Shown: positions 22,488-35,152, counted from the first letter of the stretch. The stretch: 64,000 nucleotides of DNA from Semisulcospira habei (GCA_036245525.1 BTPG01000003.1:134259124-134323123), one strand, 5' to 3'. Notes: a model not told the origin generated them from the letters alone. Numbers and translations: made by a program.

Positions 22488-22935
22488 GGGGCTGTCCGTG
22501 GCGCAGTGGTTAAGGCGCCTGCCACCAATGCCGAAGGTGCGAGGTTCGATATCGGGTTCCGGAGTCAGACTTTTCTCCTCTGGTAAGTGTCACCGTTAAT
22601 TCGGGCGGACCGTCGGGGCTTCTTTCTCCGGGTACTCCGGTTCTTCCACCCCCCCAAACGCCTCCCCCCCACCCACCCCCTCCCACCCCCCACACTTTGG
22701 TATCGGTTTCAGGCCACTTTACAAATTTCAAATACAAGCGATCAAAAATCTCTGTAACTTCAGTAGCTGAACTGGCCCTTCGTCTGTCTTGTACTGTGTT
22801 TGTCTTAAATGGCGTAAATCCGTGTCTGTTATGTGAGTGTGCGTGTTGGGTTTCAGTTCGCGGCGCTTTGAGTCGATTCGCCCAAAAATTTAGAAAGAGC
22901 GCCTATATAATAACGATATTATTATTATTATAGAG
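22488..22935 (+). mobile_element. tRNA-derived SINE
   Basis: The head has an A box (TGGCGCAGTGGTTAAGGCGC) and a B box (GAGGTTCGATATCGG), giving an internal Pol III promoter. The body includes TTTCTCCGGGTACTCCGGTT, a motif I recognise from widespread marine-invertebrate SINEs, followed by a C-rich run. The 3' end is GCGCCTATATAATAACGATA followed by (ATT)n. That tail type is shared with L2-like LINEs (compare 31590-31706), the probable mobilising partner. Confidence 0.75.
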
Positions 22936-22959
22936 ATGTTAATAGAACTGTTCTCAGTT

Positions 22960-23350
22960 TTGATATGAATACAAACCAAGGGGAATCACAGCGCTGGACA
23001 GACAAACAGTTAGATCCCCTGCCCCCGCCTATCAGGCACCCAATCGCCAGCCCACAGAGAAATACGCAGGTATAGAACAAGACGATCATTTCCATCCTCA
23101 AAAAGAATGGATCAGGTCTCTTATATAACCCATGTCTTTCTCCGGAACTTAGGAAGTAGGCAGGAGAAACATACATACACAAACATGATGGTGCGCTACT
23201 ATATGTGGTCGGGTAAATACCCTAATTTCACACAGTAGATGCACAGAACATTACACAACAATGTAACGATACAAATTTGCCTCGAGTTATAGATACTCAC
23301 AAACCAGATAGGTGAGGCTAGCGCTGGCAGAATTGTATACAAACCAAGGG
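22960..23350. repeat. Dispersed repeat, copy 1
   Basis: Carries AGACAAACAGTTAGATCCCC, AGGCACCCAATCGCCAGCCC, GAACAAGACGATCAT, CCATGTCTTTCTCCGGAACT and TTAGGAAGTAGGCAGGAGAA. A second copy lies at 34460-34770, and a short piece (AGGAAGTAGGCAGGAGAAAC and its neighbour) at 17380-17500. It contains no ORF. Confidence 0.75.
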
Positions 23351-23451
23351 GAATCACAGTTTTAATAAGCTGAGGCATTGAAAATTGACATGGAAGTACT
23401 TTGTAAATATAAACAACTGTTTAGATATAAACGCACGCGCGTGCCGCGTTC

Positions 23452-23730
<279 letters not shown>

Positions 23731-24450
23731 ATGACAATGACAATGACAATGATCCTTTATTTGACAACGGTAAAAGTTTTGGTAGTAACAACCATTTTTC
23801 GAACTTGCCGTTGCTAATCTACTGATTACAGAGTTACTATCGTACTAATTGTTTTCTACAACTAAGAAGGAACAAAAATTACATGACACAGCACAAGCCA
23901 AGAATGAAAGAAAAAAAAAATAATGTAGGGGGGAAGTGACATAGGAATTACCAACTTTACTGGTCGGGCATAATGACATGTTGTGAGGTTTAATTAAAAT
24001 AATATAATAAGAATACACACAACCTAATACGCATACATAACGCATGCACATTTGAGCACGCCACTCTCTATTTCTAATATACACGTGCACACACGCACAA
24101 CGCACACGCACACACGTGCACACACACGCTTACGCGAGTCAGTCATGTGAGTAGCTGGCTACATACAAGCTGTACCGAATAAATATGAGTCATCAGTCGA
24201 AACCTTTGATACACGCAATTAATGATCTAATGAGAAATAGTATTTTTCAATATGTTCACAGTCACGGGGATGCTGCTGACAAAAATAAGTACTTGATGAG
24301 ACTGACTTTAAACGAGGAGAAAGTAGCTGATGTCGTGACGTTTCTAGGCAAGGCATTCCAAAGACTAGAGCCAGAGAACGTCAAACTCGTTTTATAGAGA
24401 TCAATTCTAGGTCGCGGCACAATAAGGGATTTTCTTGATCTGGAGTATGT

Positions 24451-25095
24451 TCATGACTGGACGGTAAATAGCGATGTGATATATCGGGGTAGCTTATCGT
24501 TTAATGCCTTGAACATAACCATTCCCTTATTGTAAATTAGATGATCTTTCAGGGGCAGAATTTTTAAGGCTGCCAATTTTTGGTCAGTAGTTAAGCTGGG
24601 ATCAGGGAGTATTAGTTTGGCAGCTCTCCGATGTAGAGAGTTCAATCTTTTCAAATTGACATCTCTCGAACCATCCCACACAGTAGAAGCATAGTCTATA
24701 TGCGATCTAATATGGGCATTGAAGAACAGTCGACGTGTCTCCATATCAGTAATGTGTTTAAGTTTTGCTAAGATGTACAGATTTCTGGAGACAATTTTAC
24801 AAACGTTACTGATGTGTAGCTGCCACCTAAGCTGGTTGTCCACCGTGACTCCTAGTAGGCGGTGGTTAGTAACTTGGCTGATGGTTTTGCCTTGGAGGGA
24901 CAGACTGAGTGAGAGAGAGCCAAGCTGGTGTTTTTGGCGGGTGCTAATTACCATGCTCTCCGTTTTTACCGGGTTTAAAATCATAATATTATGACTGCAC
25001 CATTCATCAATATCTTGCAGTGTGTTTTGCAGTCGTGAATTGATGTTTGATATATCCTTATCTGGCGTGTGTACAGCAGCATCATCTGCAAACAT
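24451..25095 (-). pseudogene. LINE RT palm/thumb and C-terminus
   Basis: Begins with MFADDAAVHTPDKDI, an intact FADD active-site motif. Then come WCSHNIMILNPVKTE, LLGVTVDNQLRWQLHI and a C-terminal region LNSLHRRAAKLILPDPSL. An upstream stop separates it from the motif A/B segment. The 24185-24397 plus-strand frame is its shadow. Confidence 0.8.
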
Positions 25096-25116
25096 ATCAC
25101 ATGTAACACTTTCATT

Positions 25117-25461
25117 TTATATCGCAAGAGGAAGATCATTTATGAACAAGCAGAATAGAAGGGGACCAAGAATAGAGCCCTGTGGTACGCCATGCTTCAC
25201 TAAACCTTGATTCGAGTATGAGCCATTTAGTAATACCTTTTGTTTTCTACCTTCGAGGTAGGATTTGAGAAACGCCGAGTTGTTGGTGTACATGGATACT
25301 TTCTTGATCATTATTTCGTGGTTTACTAGATCAAAGGCTTTACGAAAATCTAGAAACATGACTCCTGTAAGTTTTGAGTCGTTGATGGAAGATAACCAGG
25401 TGTCTATCATCCGTATCAGCGCAGTCTGACATGAGTGTTCTGATCTGAAGCCCGACTGCAA
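25117..25461 (-). pseudogene. LINE RT motifs A and B
   Basis: Contains SGFRSEHSCQTALIR, MFLDFRKAFDLVNHE (motif A with catalytic Asp) and HGVPQGSILGPLLF (motif B). A stop after NDLPLAI divides it from the FADD segment. Confidence 0.85.
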
Positions 25462-25520
25462 TGAATAGATTAATTTTCGGCTTTCCAGGTATATAGATAG
25501 ATGCGTGTGAATATGCCGTT

Positions 25521-26276
25521 CTAAGGGCTTGGACAGAACAGGTAGAAGTGATATGGGCCTAAAATTATTAATTTCACTAAGATCTTCGCGTCTTTAGATG
25601 CGTCTGGAAAACAATTAAAATTAATACAGAGGTTGTAGATATAAGTGATACTCTCTACAATGTATGGGAGGGATATCTTGAGTATTTTCGCACTAATCTC
25701 ATCCAGTCCTGATGATTTTTTTTTATTTTCCAAGGATGTAATTAATTTACCAACTTCATGGACCGCTATAGTGGGTATGATGAAAGGTTTTGTGCCGGCA
25801 GTTCTCTGCTTGCAGAAATCGACTAAATTGTCCGGGCATACATAGTCATGCGACTCAGTTCCCGGCGGGACTAATGATTCTGCTACGGAGACGAAGTGGC
25901 TGTTGAAGCTGTTTGCTGTGAGATGCGGCGGTAAAGGAGTTGTGCTTTTATTCGTGCCTCTAGTAACTAAATTTATCGCACGCCATATTGTGGCACAGTC
26001 TTTACTTGCGTGAATAACTTTATCGAAAAATAATTTCTTTGCCTTCAGAACCATGGATTTTATTCGATTACGTTCTTTCTTGTAGTCGGTGAAGCGCTTC
26101 TCTCTTCTCAGCTCGTCCCTGTGCTCCATGGCCTCGATAAGATCCGCAGTCAGCCAGGGTGGTAAAGTGGCAGATTTAACTCTTTGTTGTCTCAAGGGCG
26201 CGTGTTTATCTAGCACTCTGAGAAAGATGTGATACCACGTATCTAGTGCTTTATTTGGGTCGGTTTCATTGTACAC
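25521..26276 (-). pseudogene. LINE linker and RT N-terminus
   Basis: 251 codons including DKHAPLRQQRVK and PWLTADLIEAMEHRDELRRE (post-endonuclease linker), then SSGLDEISAKILK (RT motif 1). A frameshift near 25560 precedes the FRPISLLPVL segment. Confidence 0.75.
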
Positions 26277-26339
26277 TCCAGTAAATTCTGCAGAAGCTAG
26301 ATCAGACAGAAAGGTATTTTCATTGAACTTTTTAAATGA

Positions 26340-26934
26340 TCTGTATGTTATGCACGTATGTCCTTGCTTTTTTAGTTTTGGAAGCTTGGACAGCCACGTG
26401 CAGCTTACCGGATAGTGGTCACTTACGCTAAGACTATCAACGTGAACGTTGCTAATTGCCAGCGGTTTATTTGTATAAATATGGTCTATAACAGTGGCTG
26501 ATCATGGCATAACTCTAGTGGGCGATGTTACCATTTGTTGAAGGCCGACTAAGGTAGTGGTACACTCCCATGATGGGTGAGGTTTAAGAGTGTCAATGTT
26601 AAAATCCCCTAGAAGGAGAAGTTCGCTTTTATGAATATCTGTTTTATCAATCAAGTGTACAAAGTTGTCATACCACTCCAAATTGGCTGCAGGATTTCTG
26701 TAAAGAAACCCAACAAGTAAAGGAGGGGATTTAGATTGCCTAATCTCTATCCAAATACATTCCACATCGCTAGTTTCTAAGTCTCGGCGCCTGCGGGTTA
26801 TGTGTTTAACTGAGTTGTGGATGTAGACCGCTACACCTGTCTCACCCTGGACTGACGGATCTCTCCTAACAATGGAGTAATTTGGAATGGCGATGGCCTC
26901 ATCACTGATGTTGGAGGCAAGGCGTGTCTCGGTT
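26340..26934 (-). pseudogene. LINE endonuclease, N-terminally truncated
   Basis: The sequence includes GETGVAVYIHNSVKH, SELLLLGDFNIDTL (catalytic Asp/Asn), a single in-frame stop near 26502, then an IDHIYTNKP segment and SVSDHYPVSC (Asp-His motif). The reading frame runs without a stop upstream into the host exon at 26948-27061. This makes one apparent chimeric ORF that is not a real protein. Confidence 0.75.
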
Positions 26935-26947
26935 GAGAGAGAGTTAC

Positions 26948-27061
26948 CTTTTTTTTTCTTGATCACCAGCACGGCCACCACGCCGACAGCGATGAGAAGA
27001 ACACCACCCACGATCCCCCCGGCGATGGCGCCCGAGTTGTCAGACTGTGTCATTGCTACCG
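26948..27061 (-). CDS. Host EGF-TM gene, transmembrane exon
   Basis: 114 nt, phase 1 to phase 1. The acceptor is a pyrimidine-rich TTTCCACTTTCTGTGTAG ending at 27062, and the donor is AAG/GTAACT at 26948/26947. The peptide has a short polar lead (TQSDNSG), then a Gly/Val/Leu/Ile helix of about 23 residues starting AIAGGIVGGVLLIAVGVVA, then VLVIKKKK, a classic stop-transfer cluster of a type I single-pass protein. Base composition is GC-rich compared with the surrounding LINE DNA. It joins in frame to the EGF-like exon at 33893-34012 and to the tail exon at 6581-6840. Confidence 0.75.
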
Positions 27062-27339
27062 CTACACAGAAAGTGGAAATCACACATGCAACGTTACCAC
27101 TTGTTGCGTATACATCTGAAGCACCACAAGGAATACTTGCATTTTTCTCAGTTGAGGATTGATGATATTATCTTAGTTGCTTTTTTTTTTACTAAAAACA
27201 TTGTTTTCTCCAACGAAGTAATGATTGTTCTGTAGCAAAACCGGAACCATCGACTCAATTTACTCGATATTTACGTGTTTTAATAGTACTATCAACCACA
27301 GATAACGCACAATTTCAGCTGGTTCAGGCATAGCTTCCA

Positions 27340-27600
27340 AAGCGATATGCTAGTCCGACAAAGGTCAGGGTCGGAGTGGTGGACTTATAGCTTTTGCAAG
27401 TCCTGGGTGCATTAAAACCTCTGTCCTGCCAGACTGTCCTTCAGTTTAGGGAACACACACAAGTCGAATTGGTCGAAGCGAGTACTGTATGATGGTTGAG
27501 AAAGAACGGGAATGTTTTGCCTTGACCTTGCGGCCACTGAGAGTTTCAACAATAAAACAAGGTGTGTCCCGGACACAGACAGTTCGCAGCTTCTCATGGA
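27340..27600 (-). pseudogene. Mariner/Tc1-type transposase fragment
   Basis: The minus-strand translation contains NIPVLSQPSYSTRFDQFDL followed by CVFPKLKDSLAGQRF. This aligns with the conserved mariner region reading PxLPHPPYSPDLAPCDFFLFPKLK, the segment around the last catalytic Asp. That Asp and the YSPDLAP core are mutated. Around 60 codons remain. A GGTCAGGGTCGGAG motif at 27362-27375 recurs at 38826-38839, possibly marking another fragment. Confidence 0.6.
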
Positions 27601-27790
27601 CAGACTCTATCACTCAACTTTGGAAAAAAAAAGTATTACTTGAAACTCTGCAGTATTGACTATGCGTCCATTGGTAAAATCTTAAAACTTTACATGGACC
27701 ACTAAGCGCTTAAGTTGATGTTGGCTTACACATACTGTTGATGAAGTATTGTTTCTTTCTCTTTTTCTTTCTTGCGTCCCCCCCCCCCCC

Positions 27791-27859
<69 letters not shown>
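27791..27859. repeat. (CA)n microsatellite
   Basis: About 69 bp of CA preceded by a C run. Confidence 0.98.
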
Positions 27860-27860
<1 letters not shown>

Positions 27861-28244
27861 TTCCTTTATGTTATGCTTCTAATTTTGATTAACGTCTTTA
27901 GGGTTCTGTTCTTACGATACCTTAGGATTAGAATATTTCATAAAATATATTTACATCATATTTTAAGACCCTTCTCTTAGTCTGGTTGGCAAGGCCGTTA
28001 GATAGCCTTAGTTGCCGACTGTAGAGCGCATCAATTTGTTTTATTGACCTTCAAATCGTCGGTAGACTAGTACGACGACCTGTGCGACGTTTTAGCTGAT
28101 AGACGTGCTGATTATGTGTCTAGGTACCAGGTACTGGATAAATATCAAACTGCATACAGGCCAGGTCATTCTAAAGAGACAGCAGTGCTGTGAGTCTTAA
28201 ACGACATTCTCAGTTCAGCTGATCGTGGTGACCACTCACTCCTG

Positions 28245-28487
28245 GTGCTGCTGGACCTCTGTGCGGCATTTGATATCATAGATCAACAGATTCTGCTGCA
28301 GAAACTTCAGCTTGAGTTTGGTATCACGTACTGTGTCTTACAGTGGTTTCGGTCGTGCCTTGAGGACAGATTTCAGTACGTCAGTATTAATGGTGTGGCG
28401 TCTGATGTTATCCGGCTAGTATGCGGTGTCCCTCAAGGGTTCGTCGTAGGGCCTGTTCTGTTCTCTCTCTACACCACTAAGTTATGA
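28245..28487 (+). pseudogene. LINE RT motifs A-B
   Basis: Catalytic Asp of motif A is present in LLDLCAAFD and the GVPQG loop of motif B is intact. The frame stops before motif C. Confidence 0.8.
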
Positions 28488-28490
28488 CGT

Positions 28491-29261
28491 GTGATTGACA
28501 AGTACAGGTTAGGGCGACAGTCTGCACATGACTCTGGTCTCTATGACTCATTTCATCCTGACAGTGTCTCCGCTTCCCAGACAGTGCAGAAAATCGAGTC
28601 ATGCTGCCAAGAAATGAAGTCCTGGATGTCAACCAACATGCAGAAAAATGATAATAAGACTGAGGCAATTCTGTGTGAACCCAAGAACAAACTGGGTGTG
28701 GAATCTCTTGATGTCATCCGTATTGGTGAGTCTCTCATCACTTTTTCCAAGACTGTCAGTCTTACCATGGAAGACCATATGAGTGCTGTTGTCAGGGGAT
28801 GCTGCTTCCATCTTCGCTCCTTCGGGAAATTACGACCTGTCCTGACAGACAAAGATGCAAATGCTATCGCCGTTGCCCTTGTCCTATCTAGACTGGACAT
28901 TTGTAACAGCTGTCTTTGGGGTCTGTCGGAGCAACAACTCGGACCTCTTCAACTGGTTCAGAACACTGCCGCCAGAATTGTCACAAGAATCAAAATAAGG
29001 GAGCATATCACACCAGTCCTTAAGCAGTTGCATTGGATTCCAGTCAAGAAAAGAATTGATCACAAGATTCTCACTCTGTGCCACAAGTCTATAAATGACC
29101 CAGACTCACCAGAGTACATCCGGGAAATAGTCCCACGCCATAACCCTCCGAGGCTGCTCCGTTTTGCTGTCCGGTGTCCAAACTATGCACCCCGAATATT
29201 GAAAGCCACACATAGAAGCGACTTGGTTTCCGGGCATTTTCACACTGCGGACCTATGCTAG
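28491..29261 (+). pseudogene. LINE RT thumb and C-terminus
   Basis: 256 codons in one frame, including a VLSRLDICNSCLWGLSEQQL segment and the LHWIPVKKRIDHKILTLC signature of L2-like LINEs. No catalytic residues. Confidence 0.8.
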
Positions 29262-29404
29262 GAAGAGATATGTATTTATCTTCCTTCAGGAGGCACCTGA
29301 AGACCCACCTATTTCTTGACTTTTAATTCTAGAACTACTGTGCACCAGAGGTGTTCCCCCCCCCCCCCACCCCCCAGCCCTGAGCATGCTGCTAGCATGG
29401 AGTG

Positions 29405-29546
<142 letters not shown>

Positions 29547-29559
29547 TTTTGAGACGTTT

Positions 29560-29645
29560 CTTTTCGTCTGGCTGGCAAGACTTTTACCCTTCCCACCGTA
29601 AGATGGCCGTATCCGCCTGCGCGGCGTTAAATGACTAGCCAACTA
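29560..29645 (+). repeat. LINE/SINE tail fragment
   Basis: GTCTGGCTGGCAAGACTTTT, ACCCTTCCCACCGTAAGATG and CGCCTGCGCGGCGTTAAATG match the complement of 466-540 in order. This is the conserved 3' tail of the RNase-H LINE family, here on the plus strand without a LINE ORF, so it may be a SINE that borrows the tail. Confidence 0.75.
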
Positions 29646-30175
29646 CTTTCATTTATTTCATGAAATTGATACAGCTTATGGCAGAACGGATGCTATCAGC
29701 GAATAGTTTAACATGTCAGGGATAATCCATGATGACCAAAATGCTCAGTGATGGTTTCCGACTTTCACACACATTTTTAATGGTATCCTACACTCCGATT
29801 GGGGCCGCATGGACGCAGATCATACGCATGAATATGGAGGACGACACCATATTTGTGACGTCACTGTCGTGCAACTATGTGTTAGGGGATCCTGCCATAT
29901 TTAACCTGAGAAAAACCGAAACAAACACTATATGACGGTTTAATAAATACGTAAAGCCGTGTGTGGTTATGATTTGAGTGGTTCAAACTGCTTTTGACAC
30001 ACAGGTCTGGCACCTCGACAGAACTTTGGAGCCAGATTTTATATGTCAAAAGTGCGCCTCAGCTCGGTTTATCACCATTTGCAGTCAAACTCATACGTAT
30101 GTGACATTTAATAGTATGTGAAGTGATTACATCTCTTAAATATTTGAAGAAAATGAATATATGTGAACAGTTTTA

Positions 30176-30790
30176 ATAAATTCAAATACTTAGGTGACAG
30201 ATGAGGGATCAAAACCAGAAATAGTGTCCAGGATTGCTCAGACAACAACAACACTGACAAGATTGAAGACCATATGGAAGGACAGAAACATCATGCTCTG
30301 CTCCAAGATCAGATTGATGCGCTTCTTAGTTATCTCAGTGTTCTTGTATGCCGGCGAGTCATGGACGCTCACAGCAGACCTTGAAAGGAGGATACAAGCC
30401 ACTGAAATGAGATGTTTTCGAAGGCTGCTTGGCATTTTATACAGAGATCACATCACGAACGAGGAAGTGGGCAGCAGAATCAGGTAAGCCATCGGGCCCT
30501 ATGAGACCTATTAGCCATTGTGAATAAACGCAAACTGAAGTGGTCTGGGCATGTCACGCGTTCAGCAGGGTTTGCCAAAACAATCCTGCAAGATACTGTG
30601 CAAGGAGGACGAAGGAGAGGACGACAGAGGAAAAGATGGGAGGACAATATCTCAGAGTGGACAGGACTGAGACTGTGTGATACGATAAGAATGGCAGAGA
30701 AGAGAGAGGAATGGAGGGAGCTGGCTTCCAAGTCATCAGTGGTGCTCCAACGGTCGGCAAGACTACGGGATATAGATAGATAGATAGAAT
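30176..30790 (+). mobile_element. RTE-type LINE, 3' fragment with GATA tail
   Basis: The frame contains VTDEGSKPEIVSRIAQ, then LYAGESWTLTADLERRIQAT and MRCFRRLLGILYRDHITNEE. These are RTE/BovB-like C-terminal motifs. A second frame covers 30520-30783. It ends GGTCGGCAAGACTACGGGAT followed by ATAGATAGATAGATA. The 5' end is truncated near the TCAAATACTTAGG stretch, with an eight-base internal deletion compared with 40680-40700. Same family as 40098-41045 and 51404-51802. Confidence 0.8.
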
Positions 30791-30825
30791 ATATACGTTT
30801 TCTATATATCCGGAGATTTTTTATT

Positions 30826-31165
30826 GATTGATTGATTGATTGTACATTGCTTAACGTTCCGACAGCAACAAGTCTTTCTCAGGACGTGCCTGTACTGCTT
30901 GTGAAGAAAAACTAAACAGAACATTGAATGTATGTCGCCAGCCGGTCCAATACGTTAAATAAACGTACGACATGGGGCCTAGATAAAGCTAAGACCATTT
31001 AGCAACACACATCCAATATCAAGAGCTACAGGCAGCGCAGACAGTAGGAAGAGTTTTAATAAGGCAAATACAGGTGAATGGACCAAGGGTAGACAGAAAC
31101 ACATGCCCCAGAATAGAGAGGAAAACCGACCCTGTGGGGCTGACCAGGGTGACCCTGGGAACTTG
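30826..31165 (-). mobile_element. SINE-like element with GGGACGTTAA tail, copy 2
   Basis: Complement of the family at 12195-12530. The plus-strand start TTGATTGATTGATTGATTGT is the tail repeat and TAACGTTCCGACAGCAACAA is the conserved tail block. It ends near GGGCTGACCAGGGTGACCCT. Confidence 0.75.
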
Positions 31166-31239
31166 GGGGGGAGGTCTGGATATTCTCCAGCGGATGGTGG
31201 GGCGCCTGTGGGTAGTCCCTACTGCTTTATGTAGTATGC

Positions 31240-31633
31240 GCTCCCGCCTATCTCTCAAACTTACTTCACCCCTACACTCCTCCCCGCTCCCTCCGCTCCG
31301 CGTCCGACCCTCTCCGCCTCCGCATCCCTCGCACCAAACTCAGCACTTTCGGCCCGCTCCTTCTTAGTATACGGTCCATCCATCTGGAACACTCTCCCAC
31401 TCTCTCCGTCAGAAACACTCTCTCTCCTCCTTCCAGTCCGCCCTCAAAACTCACCTCTTTCAACAGTTCTAGCACTATACCACCACACTCCCCACCCTAA
31501 GCAGACTGTTGTAATGTATTTCACTATTTGTGGTTCGTGAGTCGTTGTCTAAAGCGTGCGCATGCGTGCGCGAGTTGTGAGTGCGCGCTTAGAGTTATAA
31601 TCATTATACGATTAGCGCATTATAAATACCGTA

Positions 31634-31706
<73 letters not shown>
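31240..31706 (+). mobile_element. L2-like LINE 3' end with ATT tail
   Basis: The plus-strand frame gives a C-terminal LINE signature (YGPSIWNTLPLS then a PPSKLTSFNS segment), followed by a UTR ending GATTAGCGCATTATAAATAC and a 76-bp (ATT)n run. This is the same tail type as the SINE at 22488-22935, supporting LINE-SINE tail sharing. Confidence 0.65.
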
Positions 31707-31709
31707 GGT

Positions 31710-32250
31710 GTTCAGTGGAAGGCTCAATATGATAGGTCCGTCATTCCTTCTCTACCACTACCCTCTCCTTTCTAGAACTAGTGAGCGATGCAGTCACAAA
31801 AAGGACAGCTGATGCCCTGATGACACAATGCAAGCTTACCAACCTGGAATTCCATGGCATTAGCACAGCATTCTCAGAATTGAATGAAAAATTACGTCCC
31901 TTGGAACTAATCTGATTGAGAGCATTTTTTTGGGCTTTGGATGCAATCCGCGCTGTACTAGTGGTGCTACCAGTAAATTCTGGAGGCGGCTTCTAGTACA
32001 TGAGTTGTGTTTGCAATTTCAGGTTACGCCGTATGCCTACCTGAAGAGCCCCCCCCCCCTCCTCCCGAACCCCCCCCCCCCCATCTCCGCCTTGGGGCGA
32101 AACCGGTCGTTGGCGGCAAAAACTTAAATCTACTCAGCAGGTCCAATATCCGTTGGGGAATATTTTCTAGCAGGTCTGGATATTCTCAAGCGGATGGCGG
32201 GGCGCCTGGGGGTAGTCCCTACTGCTTTATATAGTAGGTGTTCAGTGGAA
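31710..32250 (+). repeat. Dispersed repeat family D, longest copy
   Basis: Carries GTGTTCAGTGGAAGGCTCAA, AGCGATGCAGTCACAAAAAG, GACACAATGCAAGCTTACCA, GGAGGCGGCTTCTAGTACAT, GGTTACGCCGTATGCCTACC and GGGGCGCCTGGGGGTAGTCC. Partial copies lie at 32575-32705 (plus) and 33325-33700 (minus). C-rich runs occur at 32048-32083. No reading frame is convincing. Confidence 0.7.
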
Positions 32251-32264
32251 GGCTTAAAATGATA

Positions 32265-32574
32265 GCCTAGGGTCACCCTGGTCAGCCTCACAGGGTCGGT
32301 GTTCCTCTCTATTCTGGTGCATGTGTTTCTGTCTACCTGTCCATTCACCTGTATATTCCTTTTTCAAACTCTCCCTACTGTGTGCGCTGCCTGTAGCTCT
32401 TGATATTGGATGTGTGTTGCTAAATGGTGTTAGGTTTATTTAGTGTATTATACCGGCTGGTGACATACATTCAATATTCTGTTTAGTTCTTTTTTTTAAC
32501 AAGCAGTGCAGGCAAGTCCTGAAAAAGTCTTGTTGCTGTCGGGACGTTAAGAAATGTACAACCAACCAAACAAT

Positions 32575-32575
<1 letters not shown>
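32265..32575 (+). mobile_element. SINE-like element with GGGACGTTAA tail, copy 3
   Basis: Same family as 12195-12530 and 30826-31165, ending TTGTTGCTGTCGGGACGTTA then CCAACCAAACAATC. Diagnostic differences from copy 1 are small substitutions and short gaps. Confidence 0.75.
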
Positions 32576-32827
<252 letters not shown>

Positions 32828-32894
32828 AAAGATCGCTGTTCCCAAGCGTGTTCAATTTAAGACCTATGTAAGGCGGATTGTGCGTATACTTAAA

Positions 32895-33086
<192 letters not shown>

Positions 33087-33203
33087 TTTACATACAATCT
33101 GTGTAATTTTAATGCAGTAAAATGTAGATGTGCTTTGTTTGACTGTCGATGATGGCAGGCAATAGTGGATCTACATTGATGTACATTCTAATGTTTGTTT
33201 GCA

Positions 33204-33866
<663 letters not shown>

Positions 33867-33892
33867 CTAGATATACAAGCATTAAACCGTAC

Positions 33893-34012
33893 TTGGCGTG
33901 TTGCATGTCCTGCCCTTGAAGCCTTCAGGACAACGGCACGTAAAGCCTTCAGGATCAGTGGCGTTGTTAACACAGGTTGACTTTTGCTTGCACGGGATGG
34001 AGGCACACGGAT
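33893..34012 (-). CDS. Host EGF-TM gene, EGF-like exon
   Basis: 120 nt, phase 1 at both ends, the usual layout for EGF exons. The acceptor is GTATCCACAG just above 34012 and the donor is CCAA/GTACGG at 33893/33892; the donor is acceptable rather than strong. The split first codon is completed by G from the previous exon to give Asp. The peptide [20 protein letters not shown] then [15 protein letters not shown] has six cysteines spaced C-x4-C-x5-C-x11-C-x1-C-x8-C, the EGF-like signature, and an NAT glycosylation sequon. It lies between a TA array and a TTAA MITE and has no transposon character. Confidence 0.8.
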
Positions 34013-34048
34013 CTGTGGATACATAACTCTTAATGCAATGTGATAAAT

Positions 34049-34139
34049 TTAACCCTTTGGGTGTCGGTAGCGGTTTTAGTCACGATTATTCCTGTAGGAA
34101 TCATCGCGACTAAAACCGCTACTGACACCCAGAGGTTAA
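34049..34139. mobile_element. TTAA-flanked 91-bp palindromic MITE
   Basis: TTAA at both ends (34049-34052 and 34136-34139) and arms of about 40 nt, left TTAACCCTTTGGGTGTCGGT, right complement TTAACCTCTGGGTGTCAGTA. Only a few mismatches. It is almost entirely stem. It sits about 37 bp upstream of the EGF-like exon's acceptor, inside the intron. Confidence 0.8.
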
Positions 34140-34459
34140 TGTTCAGCAAACAATACATACCATATTTATATGAAATCTTAACTTTTGTAACTTGGATATC
34201 GAAAAGAAAATCTTTGAAACAGATTTCCAAATCAGCCAAATTCGCCACATTCAAAGAAATGTGTTAATGCCCGGACAGGCCAGCTGTTCTGTAAGTGGCT
34301 TTTGTTATTAGAAACATAAGTAAGTGCATTTCACCCCCACAAACACTCTGAGTGATGGAGTTATAGGTCATCCAGGGCACACTAACGGGGGTTGTTTTCA
34401 GGGTAATGACAACTGCTATTAAAACCATCACAAGTAGTGGACGTAGTAGTGTTAACATA

Positions 34460-34770
34460 TTGTATAAAGACCAAGGGAAATTACTCAGCGCTTTACAGAC
34501 AAACAGTTAGATCGCCTGCCCCCGCCTAGCAGGCACCCAATCGCCAGCCCACAGAGAAATACACAAGTATAGAGCAAGACAATCATCTACAACCTCAAAA
34601 CGGATGAATCAGTTCTCGCTTATAACCCATGTCTTTCTCCGGAACTTAGGAAGTAGGCAGGAAAAACATACATACACGAACACGAAGGTGCACTACTAAA
34701 AGTATAGAACAAGACGATCATCTACATCCTCAAAAAGGATACATCAGGTCTCGCTTATAACCCCTTTACC
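34460..34770. repeat. Dispersed repeat, copy 2
   Basis: Second copy of 22960-23350, with its own internal duplication: GAACAAGACGATCATCTACA and the CAGGTCTCGCTTATAAC block recur at about 34575-34630 and 34700-34765. Confidence 0.75.
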
Positions 34771-35152
34771 TGTCTCCCTACCAACGGTGGCTCCACACAG
34801 CCTTCACAAAACAACTTCTTCAGATTATTCTCCTGCTGCATGCTTCACACGCAACCCTTCCCACAAGGACTGTGTGCACTTCCATGCAAGTGCCTTTTTT
34901 AGACAACACCCGCAGAGATCCATGTGCTCCCCTACCCCCAAGAGCTGCGTGTAGCTCCAGGTATGGTCGTCTCCGGTCCTGAACCTGCATGCAATCCACA
35001 GGAAATCGAGGCTCTCTGGAAACCTGATCCCCATTCCAATCGTCCGCTACTTGTCATCTAAGCAAGACACATCCATACTGTCTCTGGCATGTTTAAATAC
35101 TTAGTCCTCCAGAAACAAAACATCCGAGATAAGTGACTATCACAAACCGGAC

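Larger units (their letters stand above)
28120..29400 (+). mobile_element. L2/CR1-like LINE, 3' half, inactivated
   Basis: The plus strand encodes AYRPGHSKETAVL, then LLDLCAAFDIIDQQILLQKL (RT motif A) and CGVPQGFVVGPVLFSLY (motif B). The YADD segment is missing or scrambled near 28490-28560. Then come KIESCCQEMKSWMSTNMQKN and the C-terminal region HITPVLKQLHWIPVKKRID. The 3' UTR passes a C-rich run (29346-29370) into a TA array. 5' truncated. Confidence 0.8.

Noticed and set aside
22488..22565. Functional tRNA gene
   Set aside because: The tRNA-like head continues into a SINE body and ATT tail; no acceptor stem closure.
24185..24397. 70-codon plus-strand ORF with an ATG
   Set aside because: Lies on the reverse of LINE C-terminal coding sequence; the minus strand carries the recognisable motif SGSSLWNALPRNV.
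26502..27083. Apparent fusion protein of a TM helix and an endonuclease
   Set aside because: The splice donor at 26947 separates a host exon from an intronic LINE; the open frame is fortuitous.
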